The notes under the pieces are model-generated. The model made no database searches. It was not told the origin of the DNA and saw only the letters and a program-made list of their open reading frames with translations. Below are positions 11,943 through 21,373 of a stretch of DNA of 64,000 nucleotides, one piece after another. Each line of letters begins with the position of its first letter. Within the stretch, counting starts at the first letter, position 1. Position numbers and translations under genes: made by a program. This DNA is from Zanthoxylum bungeanum. Lineage: Eukaryota; Streptophyta; Magnoliopsida; Sapindales; Rutaceae. The stretch spans positions 62,001 through 126,000 of the forward strand of contig SKCR01001870.1 of the NCBI GenBank assembly GCA_019454045.1. Reading direction: 5' to 3'.

Positions 11943-12431
11943 CTATGCGTCAGGGAAAAACTTCCCATCCAATTTTCTTATAAATTGGCAAACGGGGTCT
12001 TTTTGAGTCAGATTCCCGAGACTTAACTGTTGTCTTTCTCTTAGAAATTGTGTATGTAATTTGCGAATGACTATATGAACATATCCACTGGGATGCGTCT
12101 CAAGAGTTGAAGATATATCATCTAAAGACTCATTACTCAAGCCATCCCTAATGAATTTAATTTTATCTTCGCGATTATCAGACACCATTCCTAAAGAACG
12201 ACAATGAGTATTGCAATTCCAGCGTGCACATTTGAAACAAACACCCATTTGCTTATCTCTACGTTTCTTAGCATATGTGCTTTTTCCAAAACCAGGCAAA
12301 TAAGAAGTACAAGAATTAGAATACTCACCTACTAATCGAACCCGTGCTTCGATTACCCAACGAATGTCAGTAAGAATACATTTGATCATTAGTAGTCTCA
12401 TCCGTTCCAAGCGAGCTTTGTAAACTTTCAT
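11943..12431 (-). CDS. cysteine-rich basic protein resembling carla-like virus nucleic-acid-binding proteins
   Basis: This 162-codon frame is uninterrupted, unlike gag and pol of the same element. Residues 46-60 hold a glycine then GKSTYAKKRRDK, a basic patch, followed by cysteines 65, 68, 73 and 77 (CX2CX4CX3C, with His76), then a GMVSDN stretch and IKFIRDGLSNE at 91-101. The order basic patch, zinc-finger-like cysteines, short loop and FIxxG segment is that of the small cysteine-rich proteins encoded near the 3' end of carlavirus-type genomes, which bind nucleic acid and often weaken RNA silencing. The tail (102-162) is unrelated to anything I recognise. It follows integrase by about 190 bases and precedes the LOG frame by about 230. 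The family match is by eye; function is inference. Confidence 0.5.
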   Translation of the reverse strand: MKVYKARLERMRLLMIKCILTDIRWVIEARVRLVGEYSNSCTSYLPGFGKSTYAKKRRDKQMGVCFKCARWNCNTHCRSLGMVSDNREDKIKFIRDGLSNESLDDISSTLETHPSGYVHIVIRKLHTQFLRERQQLSLGNLTQKDPVCQFIRKLDGKFFPDA

Positions 12432-12554
12432 CAGAGATTTTTGAGGGAAAGAAGGAAATTACTTGTGAAGATTTGCGAGAGCTTCTTCCATCTTAATCTG
12501 TAAAAACTAAACACACAAAAAATAAATCACATAAAATCACAATATATACACAAA

Positions 12555-12600
12555 TGCATGGGTTGCCTCCATGCTAGCGCTAAGTTTAACGTCGTCAGCT
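12555..12600 (-). other. conserved Athila post-integrase spacer
   Basis: The minus strand reads ACGTTAAACTTAGCGCT followed by a GGAGGCAACCCATG stretch. This phrase recurs directly downstream of the pol gene in Athila elements and marks the passage from pol to the accessory region. Confidence 0.55.
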
Positions 12601-12619
12601 AGACGTAACTGCCCGAACG

Positions 12620-13897
12620 TTAAGCTAGATCTGAAAGTGTGACACTTTCTTTTTGTCGCTTAAATGATTCTCCCCAGTAGTGCTTGACACGCTGACTGTT
12701 AACCTTGAATGTGTTGTTGATGTTGGGATCCAGTAACTCAACCGCTCCATGTGGTAAAACCTGAGTGATCACAAATGGACCTGACCATCTTGATTTTAAC
12801 TTTCCAGGGAACAGTTTCAGCCTCGAGTTGTACAACAACACCTGTTGCCTTGGTTCCAACTATCTGTGCACTATTTTTCGGTCATGCCATTTCTCGGTCT
12901 TTTCCTTGTACAATCTGGCATTCTCATAAGCCTGTAAACGAAATTCCTCCAATTCATTGAGTTGGTGAAGTCTATTCTCTCATGCAGCTTGTAGATCAAG
13001 ATTCAGCTTCTTCAGTGCCTAATACGCCTTGTGTTCAAGCTCAACTGGCAGATGGCACGCTTTCCCAAACACCAATCGATATGGGGACATACCAATGGGT
13101 GTCTTGTAAGATGTACGGTATGCCCATAATGCGTCATCTAGTTTTGTAGACCAATCCCTCCTTGTTGATCTAACATGTTCTCTCCAAGATTCTTTTGATT
13201 TCCCTGTTTGAAACCTCAACCTGTCCATTTGACTGTGGATGGTAGGCAGTGGTAACCTTGTGAGTAACTCCGTATTTAAATAGAAGTGCATCAAAGTATA
13301 TGTTGTAGAAATGAGAGCCACCATCGCTGATGATTGCACGAGGTGTTCCGAACCGAGTGAAGATGTTCTTTTTCAGGAATTTGATCAATATTTTTGAATC
13401 ATTGGACGGCAGTGCAATTGCTTCGACCCATTTGGAGACGTAGTCTACAGCAACCAGGATGTACAGGTTTCCAAATTGGAACAAAGGGTCCCATGAAATC
13501 AATACCCCACACATCGAATATTTCCAATTCCAGAATACTTTGCAATGGTCCTTCATTTCTCCTCGAAATATCCCCGTTCCTCTGGCACCTGTCACATTGA
13601 AGAGCAAAAAGATAAGCATCTTAAAAAGTGTGGGCCAGAACAAACCTGATTGAAGAACTTTTGCTGCAGTTTTGTCCCCGCTGAAGTGTCCGCCATATGG
13701 TGATGAATGACAGTGCTGCAAAACACTGTTGACCTCCTCTTGTGGAACACACCGTCTCAATAATTGATCAGCACAGCGTTTGAATAGGTATGGCTCATCC
13801 CAAACATAGTGTTTGACTTCTTTGAAAAACTTCTTCCGTTGCTGAGTTGTCTATTCCAACGGCCATTTTCCTGACACAATGTAGTTGACATAGTCAG
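12620..13897 (-). pseudogene. Athila integrase
   Basis: From 13760 the minus strand gives the zinc region ([20 protein letters not shown]), then the DDE core pieces [27 protein letters not shown] and [20 protein letters not shown], and after frameshifts near 13600 and 13190 the part [28 protein letters not shown]. The C-terminal part (12859-12620) reads VLLYNSRLKLFPGKLKSRWSGPF, the Athila/Tat integrase tail. The segment 13897-13764 links to RNase H but is cut off from it by the Tat insertion. At least two frameshifts; inactive. Confidence 0.9.
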
Positions 13898-13902
13898 CAT
13901 AC

Positions 13903-14483
13903 TGTATGGGCCAAATTTGGTCCAAGGGTAAAACTGTCTTTCACCTTAAGCCCATCAGCATGTTAGGCCCGAAAATAAGGACCAAAGCCCAAAGAATTAT
14001 GTATTATTTGATTACAATTAAATCATAAACTAATAAAAAGCACTGACCACTCCACCTAACTCTAGCACTAAACCCCACCACTCCACTTAACCTAATCTCT
14101 AGCACTAATCCTCACTTACTCCAAAACCATTACCAAATACACCAACATTAGATCATGTTTTATCTATAAATATGAAAGGAATACGGGAAGAATTCATTCA
14201 AGTCTCATTTCTCTCACCCTAATACTTCATGCTCTCAATCCTTAATCCCCTCATATATACACGGCTCTCACGGCCAAACAAAGGAAGTAGAGGTAATATT
14301 CAACCTTGCTTTCCCACTTTACAAATTTATTTCGTGCCACTGACTTGAGCGTCGGAGTTCCCCCGGCACCCACCACACCGGTGGGTAGTCTGCTCCCGCT
14401 CACTCTACCTTTGTCTTGCAGGATTGCTAGTGCCCAACTTACAAATTCTGATTGAGGACCCTTGGCGAATTCCGGAGTCCAAA
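13903..14483 (+). repeat. Tat 5' LTR
   Basis: The LTR begins TGTATGGGCC and ends GGAGTCCAAA, the last CA having mutated compared with GGAGTCCACA in the 3' copy. It is matched along its length by 23050-23630. Confidence 0.95.
14164..14172 (+). promoter_or_regulatory. TATA box of Tat LTR
   Basis: CTATAAATA lies about 320 bases before the LTR end, and the same sequence is present at the matching place in the 3' LTR near 23310. This is the likely core promoter for element RNA. Confidence 0.6.
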
Positions 14484-14484
14484 A

Positions 14485-14503
14485 TTTGGCGCCCACCGTG
14501 GGG
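14485..14503 (+). promoter_or_regulatory. Tat primer-binding site
   Basis: TTTGGCGCCCACCGTGGGG directly follows the 5' LTR. This sequence is the usual primer-binding site of Tat-lineage plant elements. Confidence 0.85.
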
Positions 14504-14565
14504 CCCTAGCAATAATTTGCAGACAAAAGCTTTCCACCCTACAAACACTCACCGCTTAGTCACTC

Positions 14566-15765
14566 ATGACTTCAAGCAATGAACAAAAACACCTGATCCA
14601 GTGGCATCACAATTGGCCATGCTACAAGACAGATTGAAAGCTTTGGAAGAAGAGAATTTTACCTTTCGTAGTTCCAACATAAACCTCCAAAAATAGTTGG
14701 AACTACTTTCATCACCCACGCGGCTTCATAATACATCAGAACAACACAACAACCGGATCATTCCAGCTAACCTTCAAGGAGCATTCGATGAAACAACAGA
14801 CGACGTTCCATCAAATGGTGAGAACCAGAGGAACTTACCAAGTTCACCAGTCAACCAAGCCCAGCAAATTGTCATCACAATGAGAAAGGAAATGAAACAA
14901 TTTAAAGAAGCAATTATGTCCAGTCTACCAGGGGTGAAACTCCCAATGAAGAAGAGTAGAGCTGGAACCATTTCAGATACCCATTTCATTGAGACGATAA
15001 CATCTGTTGAGCTACCACGGAAGTTCAGCCCACCAGACATGAAGTTATACGATGGATCCACTGACCCAGACGACCATGTCATCCATTATAAATACAAAAT
15101 GATGTCAACAGGCTTAGCTCCTCATCAATGGGAAGCTGGAATGTGCAGAGGATTTGGAGAAACTTTGGGTGGTACAGCTCTTACATGGTTCATCAACCTA
15201 CCATACAGATCCATCAAATCTTATCAACAATTAGCAGACAAATTTGTTGAACATTTCTCCAGCTCTTGCAAACTTGAAAAAACTACTGATGATCTTAGTG
15301 CCATCCTACAACGGAGGGGAGAATCGTTGCGAAGCTATGTTGTTCGATTCAACAAAGAAAGAATAACAATTCCAGACATTCATCAACCAACAGCTGTGGA
15401 GGCTTTCAGGAACGGGTTACTTTGTGAAAGTGGACTCTACAAAAAGCTGACCAAGTTCCGGTGCTACACGATGGACCAGGTTATGGCTCGAGCCCAAGTC
15501 GAAATCAGGTGGGAAGAAGATAAAAGGAATAAAAGGAAAGACATTTCCTCCAACATGCAAAGCGAAAGAACAACCCATTCTACCAAACGACATAAAGAAT
15601 TTACAAATATGATGCCTAAGCGTCATTCGGAGAAATGGAACCACCCAAGGAAAGAACATCAGCCCCTCCAAAAAGGTTTTGATCAAAGACCTCCACCATA
15701 CAGGGCTCGGGAAATAATTCCGATGGAAAAACCCAGACTCCTTTGCCAAAATACGAGATAAAGAA
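14566..15765 (+). pseudogene. Tat gag, fused by deletion to integrase
   Basis: Gag probably begins at the ATG at 14566 (MTSSNEQ). A frameshift and a stop at 14694 separate this from a 354-residue open stretch (14697-15761). That stretch has a predicted coiled-coil start upstream (MLQDRLKALEEENF) and the retrotransposon-gag domain: LYDGSTDPDDHVIHY, GGTALTWFINLPYRSIKSY, FVEHFSSSCK, RRGESLRSYVVRFN, AFRNGL. Past about 15760 the sequence jumps directly into integrase. The zinc knuckle expected at the gag C-terminus is absent, consistent with the deletion junction lying before it. Confidence 0.85.
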
Positions 15766-16485
15766 GTTCAAACATTTGTCTGGAAAAACATCATGTGTCG
15801 TTTCGGCATTCCCAAGGAGATTGTAACAGATAATGGCTCCCAGTTTATTAGCCGACATTTTCAAGACTTTTGTAAAAATTGGGGGATCAAGTTAAGTTTT
15901 TCAACCTCACGCTTTCCACAAGCTAATGGGCAAGCCGAGTCTTCTAACAAGACACTTTTGAATACTTTGAAGAAAAGATTGGAGAAGGCGAAAGGATCAT
16001 GGGCAGACGAGTTTCCTGGAGTATTGTGGTCCTACAGAACGACCATCCGTTCTTCCACTGGAGAAACTCCTTTCTCTTTGGCATTTGGAACAGAGACAGT
16101 AATTCTAATCGAAGAAACCATTCCTTCTCTACGCTACCAGTACGCTGGTGATGAGGCAAATCAACAGTTGATGTATATGAATCTAGACACAATCGACGAA
16201 AGACGAGAAAAGGCAACCATATGACTTGCATCTCATCGACAAAGAATGGCGAGATATTTTAACAAGAATGAGAGTAGCAGAACTTTTCAAGAAGGAGATT
16301 GGGTACTACGAAAGGTTTTCCAAAATACCAAGGAAATTGGAGATGGGAAATTGGGGTCAAACTGGGAAGGTCCATACGTCATCACTAAAGTTATTGGGCA
16401 TGGAGCCTACAAATTACAAACCAAAGAGGGAAAACAAGTTCACAACAGCTGGAATGCAATACACCTTAAACGATTCTACCGGTAA
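15766..16485 (+). pseudogene. Tat integrase, 3' part
   Basis: The frame enters integrase in mid-core (FVWKNIMCRFGIPKEIVTDNG), continues through FPQANGQAESSNKTLLNTLKKRL, WSYRTTIRSSTGETPFSLAFG and, after a frameshift near 16225, the C-terminal module GDWVLRKVFQ and WEGPYVITKVIGHGAYKL up to a stop at 16485. The HHCC region and first catalytic aspartate are missing because of the deletion that also removed protease, RT and RNase H. It cannot be catalytic. Confidence 0.9.
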
Positions 16486-16625
16486 TGATTACATACTATT
16501 GTTTAAATTTAACGTTATGCTTGTGTAATTTGATTCGACGTATAAAAAAAATATAGTCAAAAGTTTTTATCATTGATCAAACAAAATATTAAGTACAAGA
16601 AAGTCAATTATACAATTAAACGTTT

Positions 16626-18842
16626 TCAAGCTACATCCGGGGCAGGAACATCTTGAACTGGTTCAGCAGCGACAATCTCCATCCGGCTGGCATCTTCTTT
16701 TTCCTTCCCCTGACCTTCTATTTTCTTCTCCACAACTTCAATCGCCCTCTCCTCACCTTCAGGGCCAATCAGCATTTCAGATTCTTTGCTCTCCTCCCCA
16801 ACCTTCTTCGACTCTATCTCCTCACCCTTCCCCTCTACACCTTCTTCGTTTGTTGAAGAATGCCCTGATATGAAATGATCATACTCTTGAATCCATTTTT
16901 GTGGCTCCCAAGAACCAGTTCTTCCTTCGATGAAGTCCTTCATCAAGTCACTCCTCTCTTTCATCATGGATTCAAGAGCAATCCCTTCAATCTGCTCGAC
17001 AAGGGCACTATTCTCCTTCTTTACGTTATCAAAGCCCGCCTTATAATTTTCAATCATCACTTCAGAAATCTCCTTCTCCATCTTGAGTGTGGCCTTCGCT
17101 TCCACCAGCTCTTTCGCCAATTCCAGATTCTCCTGATTCTTCTTCTCAAAAGAAGTCTTCATTTCAGCCATCTCCTTCCTCATAATCCCCATCGACTTCT
17201 CCATATCTTTATGCTTCCTCAGCATCAACTCCGCTTGGCGCTGCATGAAAAGACTGCACTCCATGGCCTGAAAAAGTATATACGACTAAGCATCGTTCGA
17301 CAAACTGTTATAGATTTCATGTTTAAATTTATTTACCTGGTAATTCAATGCAGCCGACTTCTTCATTGCTTCGACAGCCCCAATTTGAGTGAGCCTTCGA
17401 TCATCTTCTTCCAACAGGAGGTCCTTAATAAAAGGATTAAGACTCGACGGGTCTGAAATTGCAGTCGACCCTATGGGGATTTTGACAGTGATATTCTCAA
17501 AATCATCTTCAACTTCAGCTGCCTTCCTCTTTCCTCCTTTCACAACAATTCCAGTCGACTTCTCCTTGATTGGTAGAATTTCAGTCGACTGAGGCTGAGG
17601 CAATTCAGGAACACTCTCCTCTGGTTCCTTCGTTTTCAGCTTCCTGGCCTTCTTTCTACTCTTCAATTCATCAATTGAAGCAACCTTAACTGGTCTCGAC
17701 ATTATGTCCCCTGCGCATAAAATTCTCTTGGAGTTAAAGGCTTTATAAAAAACACCCCCCCGTAGAGTACATGAATCGACCAGGTAGAATGGATGACTTC
17801 CAATACTTGATTACAAAGTGCCAAAGGCGTAGATATACCTTCAGATTCGAAGATTTCTTTCCACACTAGTGTCTTCCTTAGTCTTCTTTCTACCAAAATA
17901 ATCCTCCTCCAATCTCTTTCTTCGACAGGAAGAGTTGTAAGAGCTTGGGTATTAGAAAGGATTTTGGGGGTTCTGTCGAATGACCTGTTTTTGAAAGGAC
18001 CTGCAAGACATATAACAAGTTGATTAGCTACATACGACAATCAGTATTACATTACATCATTATATAGAAATTATCGATACTCACTAATTAAACTCCAGTA
18101 CTCAGAGACACGACCCATTCCAGTCGACCCAAAAACCCCCGCATTCCTCACGAAGAAGTAATCAGACTGCCAATTACCCCTATCGTTTGTCGGTAAACCC
18201 ATTATTAACTGTTCTCTCTTTCGACGAAGATACAAAGTATACCTCCCTTTCTCGGTTAAATGCTCTTTCAAGTAGTATGAATATGCGATGTCCTTCACTT
18301 CAAAAAATAAACCTTTTTCGAAAGATAAGCACTCAATCGACAACAGAATCCTCCAAGCATTAGGCATCAACTGCGAAGGAGCAATCCCATAGTGATCTAA
18401 AACCTCCCAAGCTAACCTTGGAATAGGAAACCTGAGACCATCAGAAAATGGCCGTACATAAAATCCAATCCACCCGTCAACTTTGTAGTCTATCCTTTCA
18501 GTCGGCAAAGGAACCCTTAATTCCATCGACTTTGGAAATCTATATCTACACCTAAGCTCCATTAGCAGACTTTCTGTCATTTGACTTGCTGGGTTTTTTG
18601 TTAATAAATTGGTCGGTTCACTTGTGCTAACCGGACCACTCGACTCCCCTATTGCTGCTATTCCTGATGGGAATCGCAAGCATAGGAACTTGGCTCGACA
18701 AAACAGTAACTGGTCCTTCTTCGAAGAATTCTTGACGCGCCCATTCCCTCATTGATGCCTCTTCAGTGGGTTCACTCGACGACTCTTCTACATATGTATC
18801 AATTTGCTTGCCTAAGCTATCTAAGGAGTCTCCACTCGACAT
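16626..18842 (-). pseudogene. Tat/Retand antisense gene (putative gypsy-type transposon protein), spliced
   Basis: The minus strand holds a multi-exon gene. Exon 1 starts at 18842 (MSSGDSLDSLGKQ) and runs, with one frameshift near 18650, into GWIGFYVRPFSDGLRFPIP and YGIAPSQLMPNAWRILLSIE, the hallmark of the putative gypsy-type transposon domain (Pfam Transposase_28). A donor GTGAGT near 18082 pairs with acceptor CTTGCAG near 18002. The next exon reads to about 17705; the following frame starts at 17702. A donor CCAG/GTAAAT near 17338 pairs with TTTTTCAG near 17268. The last exon (to 16626) is a coiled coil rich in Lys and Glu. Antisense genes of this type are known in Tat-lineage elements; their role is not established. 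Confidence 0.8.
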
Positions 18843-19117
18843 TTTTTCACTAATTAGCTAATAAACAAAAATTTCCTAGGGATTATGTTTCCTAAAGATC
18901 AAACTCACTACCAATTCTCCAAACAAGATTCCACCAAACTAACTTAGTTTCAAGAGATCAAACTACGTAAATTGGCTTAGAAAAGTTTGAATCTACTCTA
19001 GAACATTGAAAGGAAATGAAGAACATGAAGAAGGTTATGAAGAGTACCTTAGAAAATTTGAAGCATTCTCCCAACTCGCTGATAAGTGTGAATGAAGCAA
19101 ATGAACCTACGAAGCCA

Positions 19118-19128
19118 CTCTTATACTA
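19118..19128 (-). promoter_or_regulatory. candidate TATA box for the antisense gene
   Basis: On the minus strand AGTAGTATAAGAG lies about 280 bases before the ATG at 18842, and a G-box-like CCACGTGTC lies about 80 bases further upstream near 19197-19206. Position and spacing fit a promoter between the tandem array and the antisense gene. Prediction only. Confidence 0.45.
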
Positions 19129-19219
19129 CTTTGAGGCGGTTTATTTTTCCGCCCAAAAGACGCCTCGTATTTGCCGTTAGGTTTTGCTCTATTTAATGAC
19201 ACGTGGAAAACCTAGAGAT

Positions 19220-20610
19220 CTTCACCATCTCCTGACTCATCTCGAGTCAAGTAAACTCCTGAACCACCGTTTGGTTCAGTCGACAAAGGACATTCCCCTG
19301 GACTCATGTCGAGTCAATTGAACTCCTGAACCACCGTTTGGTTCAGTCGACAAGGGACATTCCCCTGGACTCATGTCGAGTCAAGTAAACTCCTGAACCA
19401 CCGTTTGGTTCAGTCGACAAGGGACATTCCCCTGGACTCATGTCGAGTCAAGTAAACTCCTGAACCACCGTTTGGTTCAGTCGACAAGGGACATTCCCCT
19501 GGACTCATGTCGAGTCAATTGGACTCCTGAACCACCGTTTGGTTCAGTCGACAAGGGACATTCCCCTGGACTCATGTCGAGTCAAGTAAACTCCTGAACC
19601 AGTATTCGGTTCAGTCGACCAAGGGACATTCCCCAGGACTCTTCTCGAGTCAAGTAAAATCCTGAACCACCGTTTGGTTCAGTCACAAAGGACATTCCCC
19701 TAGACTCATGTCGAGTCAATTGAACTCTGAACCACCGTTTGGTTCAGTCGACAAGGGACATTCCCCTGGACTCATGTCGAGTCAAGTAAACTCCTGAACC
19801 ACCGTTTGGTTCAGTCGACAAGGGACATTCCCCTGGACTCATTTCGAGTCAAGTAAACTCCTGAACCACCGTTTGGTTCAGTCGACAAGGGAAATTCCCC
19901 TGGACTCATGTCGAGTCAAGTAAACTCCTGAACCACCGTTTGGTTCAGTCGACAAAGGACATTCCCCTGGACTCGTGTCGAGTCAATTTGACTCCTGAAC
20001 CACCGTTTGGTTCAGTCGACAAGGGACATTCCCCTGGACTCATGTCGAGTCAGTAAACTCTTGAACCACCGTTTGGTTCAGTCGACAAGGGAGTCAAGTA
20101 AACTCCTGAACCACCGTTTGGTTCAGTCGACAAGGGACATTCCCCTAGACTCATGTCGAGTCAAGTAAACTCCTGAACCACCATTTGGTTCAGTCGACAA
20201 GGGACATTCCCCTGGACTCATGTCGAGTCAAGTAAACTCCTGAACCACCGTTTGGTTCAGTCGACAAGGGACATTCCCCTGGACTCATGTCGAGTCAATT
20301 GGACTCATGAAACCACCGTTTGGTTCAGTCGACAAGGGACATTCCCCTGGACTCATGTCGAGTCAAGTAAACTCCTGAACCAGTATTCGGTTCAGTCGAC
20401 CAAGGGACATTCCCCAGGACTCTTGTCGAGTCAAGTAAAATCCTGAACCACCGTTTGGTTCAAATTGACAAAGGGACATTCCCCTGGACTCATGTCGAGT
20501 CAAGTAAACTCCTGAACCAGTATTCGGTTCAGTCGACCAAGGGACATTCCCCAGGACTCTTGTCGAGTCAAGTAAACTCCTGAACCACCGTTTGGTTCAG
20601 TCGACAAGGG
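19220..20610. repeat. 67-bp tandem array in Tat 3' region
   Basis: About twenty head-to-tail units of roughly 67 bp are present, with a few truncated or variant units (for example GAACCAGTATTCGGTTC in place of GAACCACCGTTTGGTTC). Each unit contains two inverted repeats, GAACC-N7-GGTTC and GACTC-N5-GAGTC, and a GTCGAC. Remnant units follow the solo LTR at 22735-22860. Tandem arrays in this position are characteristic of Tat-lineage elements and can seed satellites. Confidence 0.95.
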
Positions 20611-20899
20611 TGATGAGTGGTATTTATATCAATATTTCCCACTCATTTAACTTAATATTTTGTATAGTTTCTTGAGTTTTATGAATGTTTTGATGTGTTT
20701 TATTGTTATTTTGCAGATAAATAAAGTTTGGACAGCACTGGAGGCAATTTGGGGCAAAACTGGACAAAAATACGTCAACAGGGATATTTTCGTCTTTTGC
20801 GCGTCGCGACGCTGGAACACTGCGCGCCGCGACGCCCAGCGTGAGCCGAATCTGCTAACATGCGCCTGGTCAACGGTCAACAATTTGAGAAGTTTTGAC

Positions 20900-21290
20900 T
20901 TTGCTAAAATGCGCCGTGCCACGTGTCACCATCACAACGAATCCGCTAACGTGCGCCGTGCCACGTGTCAACATCATATGCTGCCGACACTCTGACTTGA
21001 CACGTGTCGCCTCGTCATCAGCCATGTCATCGGTCAACAAGTCAACCTTGCCACGTGTGTGCCACATCATCAGACACATCAGCAAGTCAACCGAGTCAAC
21101 GAGCCACGTCAGCCTAAGCCAATCAGAACTTGACACGTGTCGCCACGTGTCGAAATCCTATTGTGCCGACAATTGCAGCGCCACGTCATCGCCACGTCAT
21201 CAATGACGTCATCACAATAATTGAGAATTAGCCGCCTTGACACGTGTCGCGTGTACAGTCAGCCGCCATGCCACGTGTCGTCTCCTCAGC
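20900..21290 (+). promoter_or_regulatory. dense array of bZIP-type (CACGTG / TGACGTCA) sites
   Basis: Eight CACGTG cores occur at about 20920, 20962, 21001, 21052, 21134, 21144, 21241 and 21272, most as CACGTGTC, the abscisic-acid-response form. A TGACGTCA palindrome lies at 21204-21211 with further CCACGTCA copies around it. They precede a TATA box at about 21365, where an LTR enhancer is expected. Confidence 0.75.
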
Positions 21291-21364
21291 GTCCACGACG
21301 TCGACATCCAGCATCGCGACGCTGAACTCCTTGGCGTCGCGACGCTGGAATAGTGAAAAATTGC

Positions 21365-21373
21365 CTATAAATT
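21365..21373 (+). promoter_or_regulatory. TATA box of the solo LTR
   Basis: CTATAAATT lies 90 bases after the last CACGTG core and is followed by a CT-rich initiator-like stretch (TTTCTCTCTCTTG) near 21400. This fits a plant core promoter. Confidence 0.6.

Noticed and set aside
14251..14496. 81-codon minus-strand frame repeated at 23404-23631
   Set aside because: It lies in the Tat LTRs and is duplicated only because the LTR is.
16875..17456. 193-codon plus-strand frame
   Set aside because: It is the reverse strand of the antisense-gene coiled-coil exon; Leu/His/Phe-rich shadow.
20252..20446. 64-codon frame in the 67-bp array
   Set aside because: Product of the repeat itself.
19220..20610. 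CRISPR-like array
   Set aside because: Units are contiguous tandem repeats without unique spacers, inside a plant retrotransposon.
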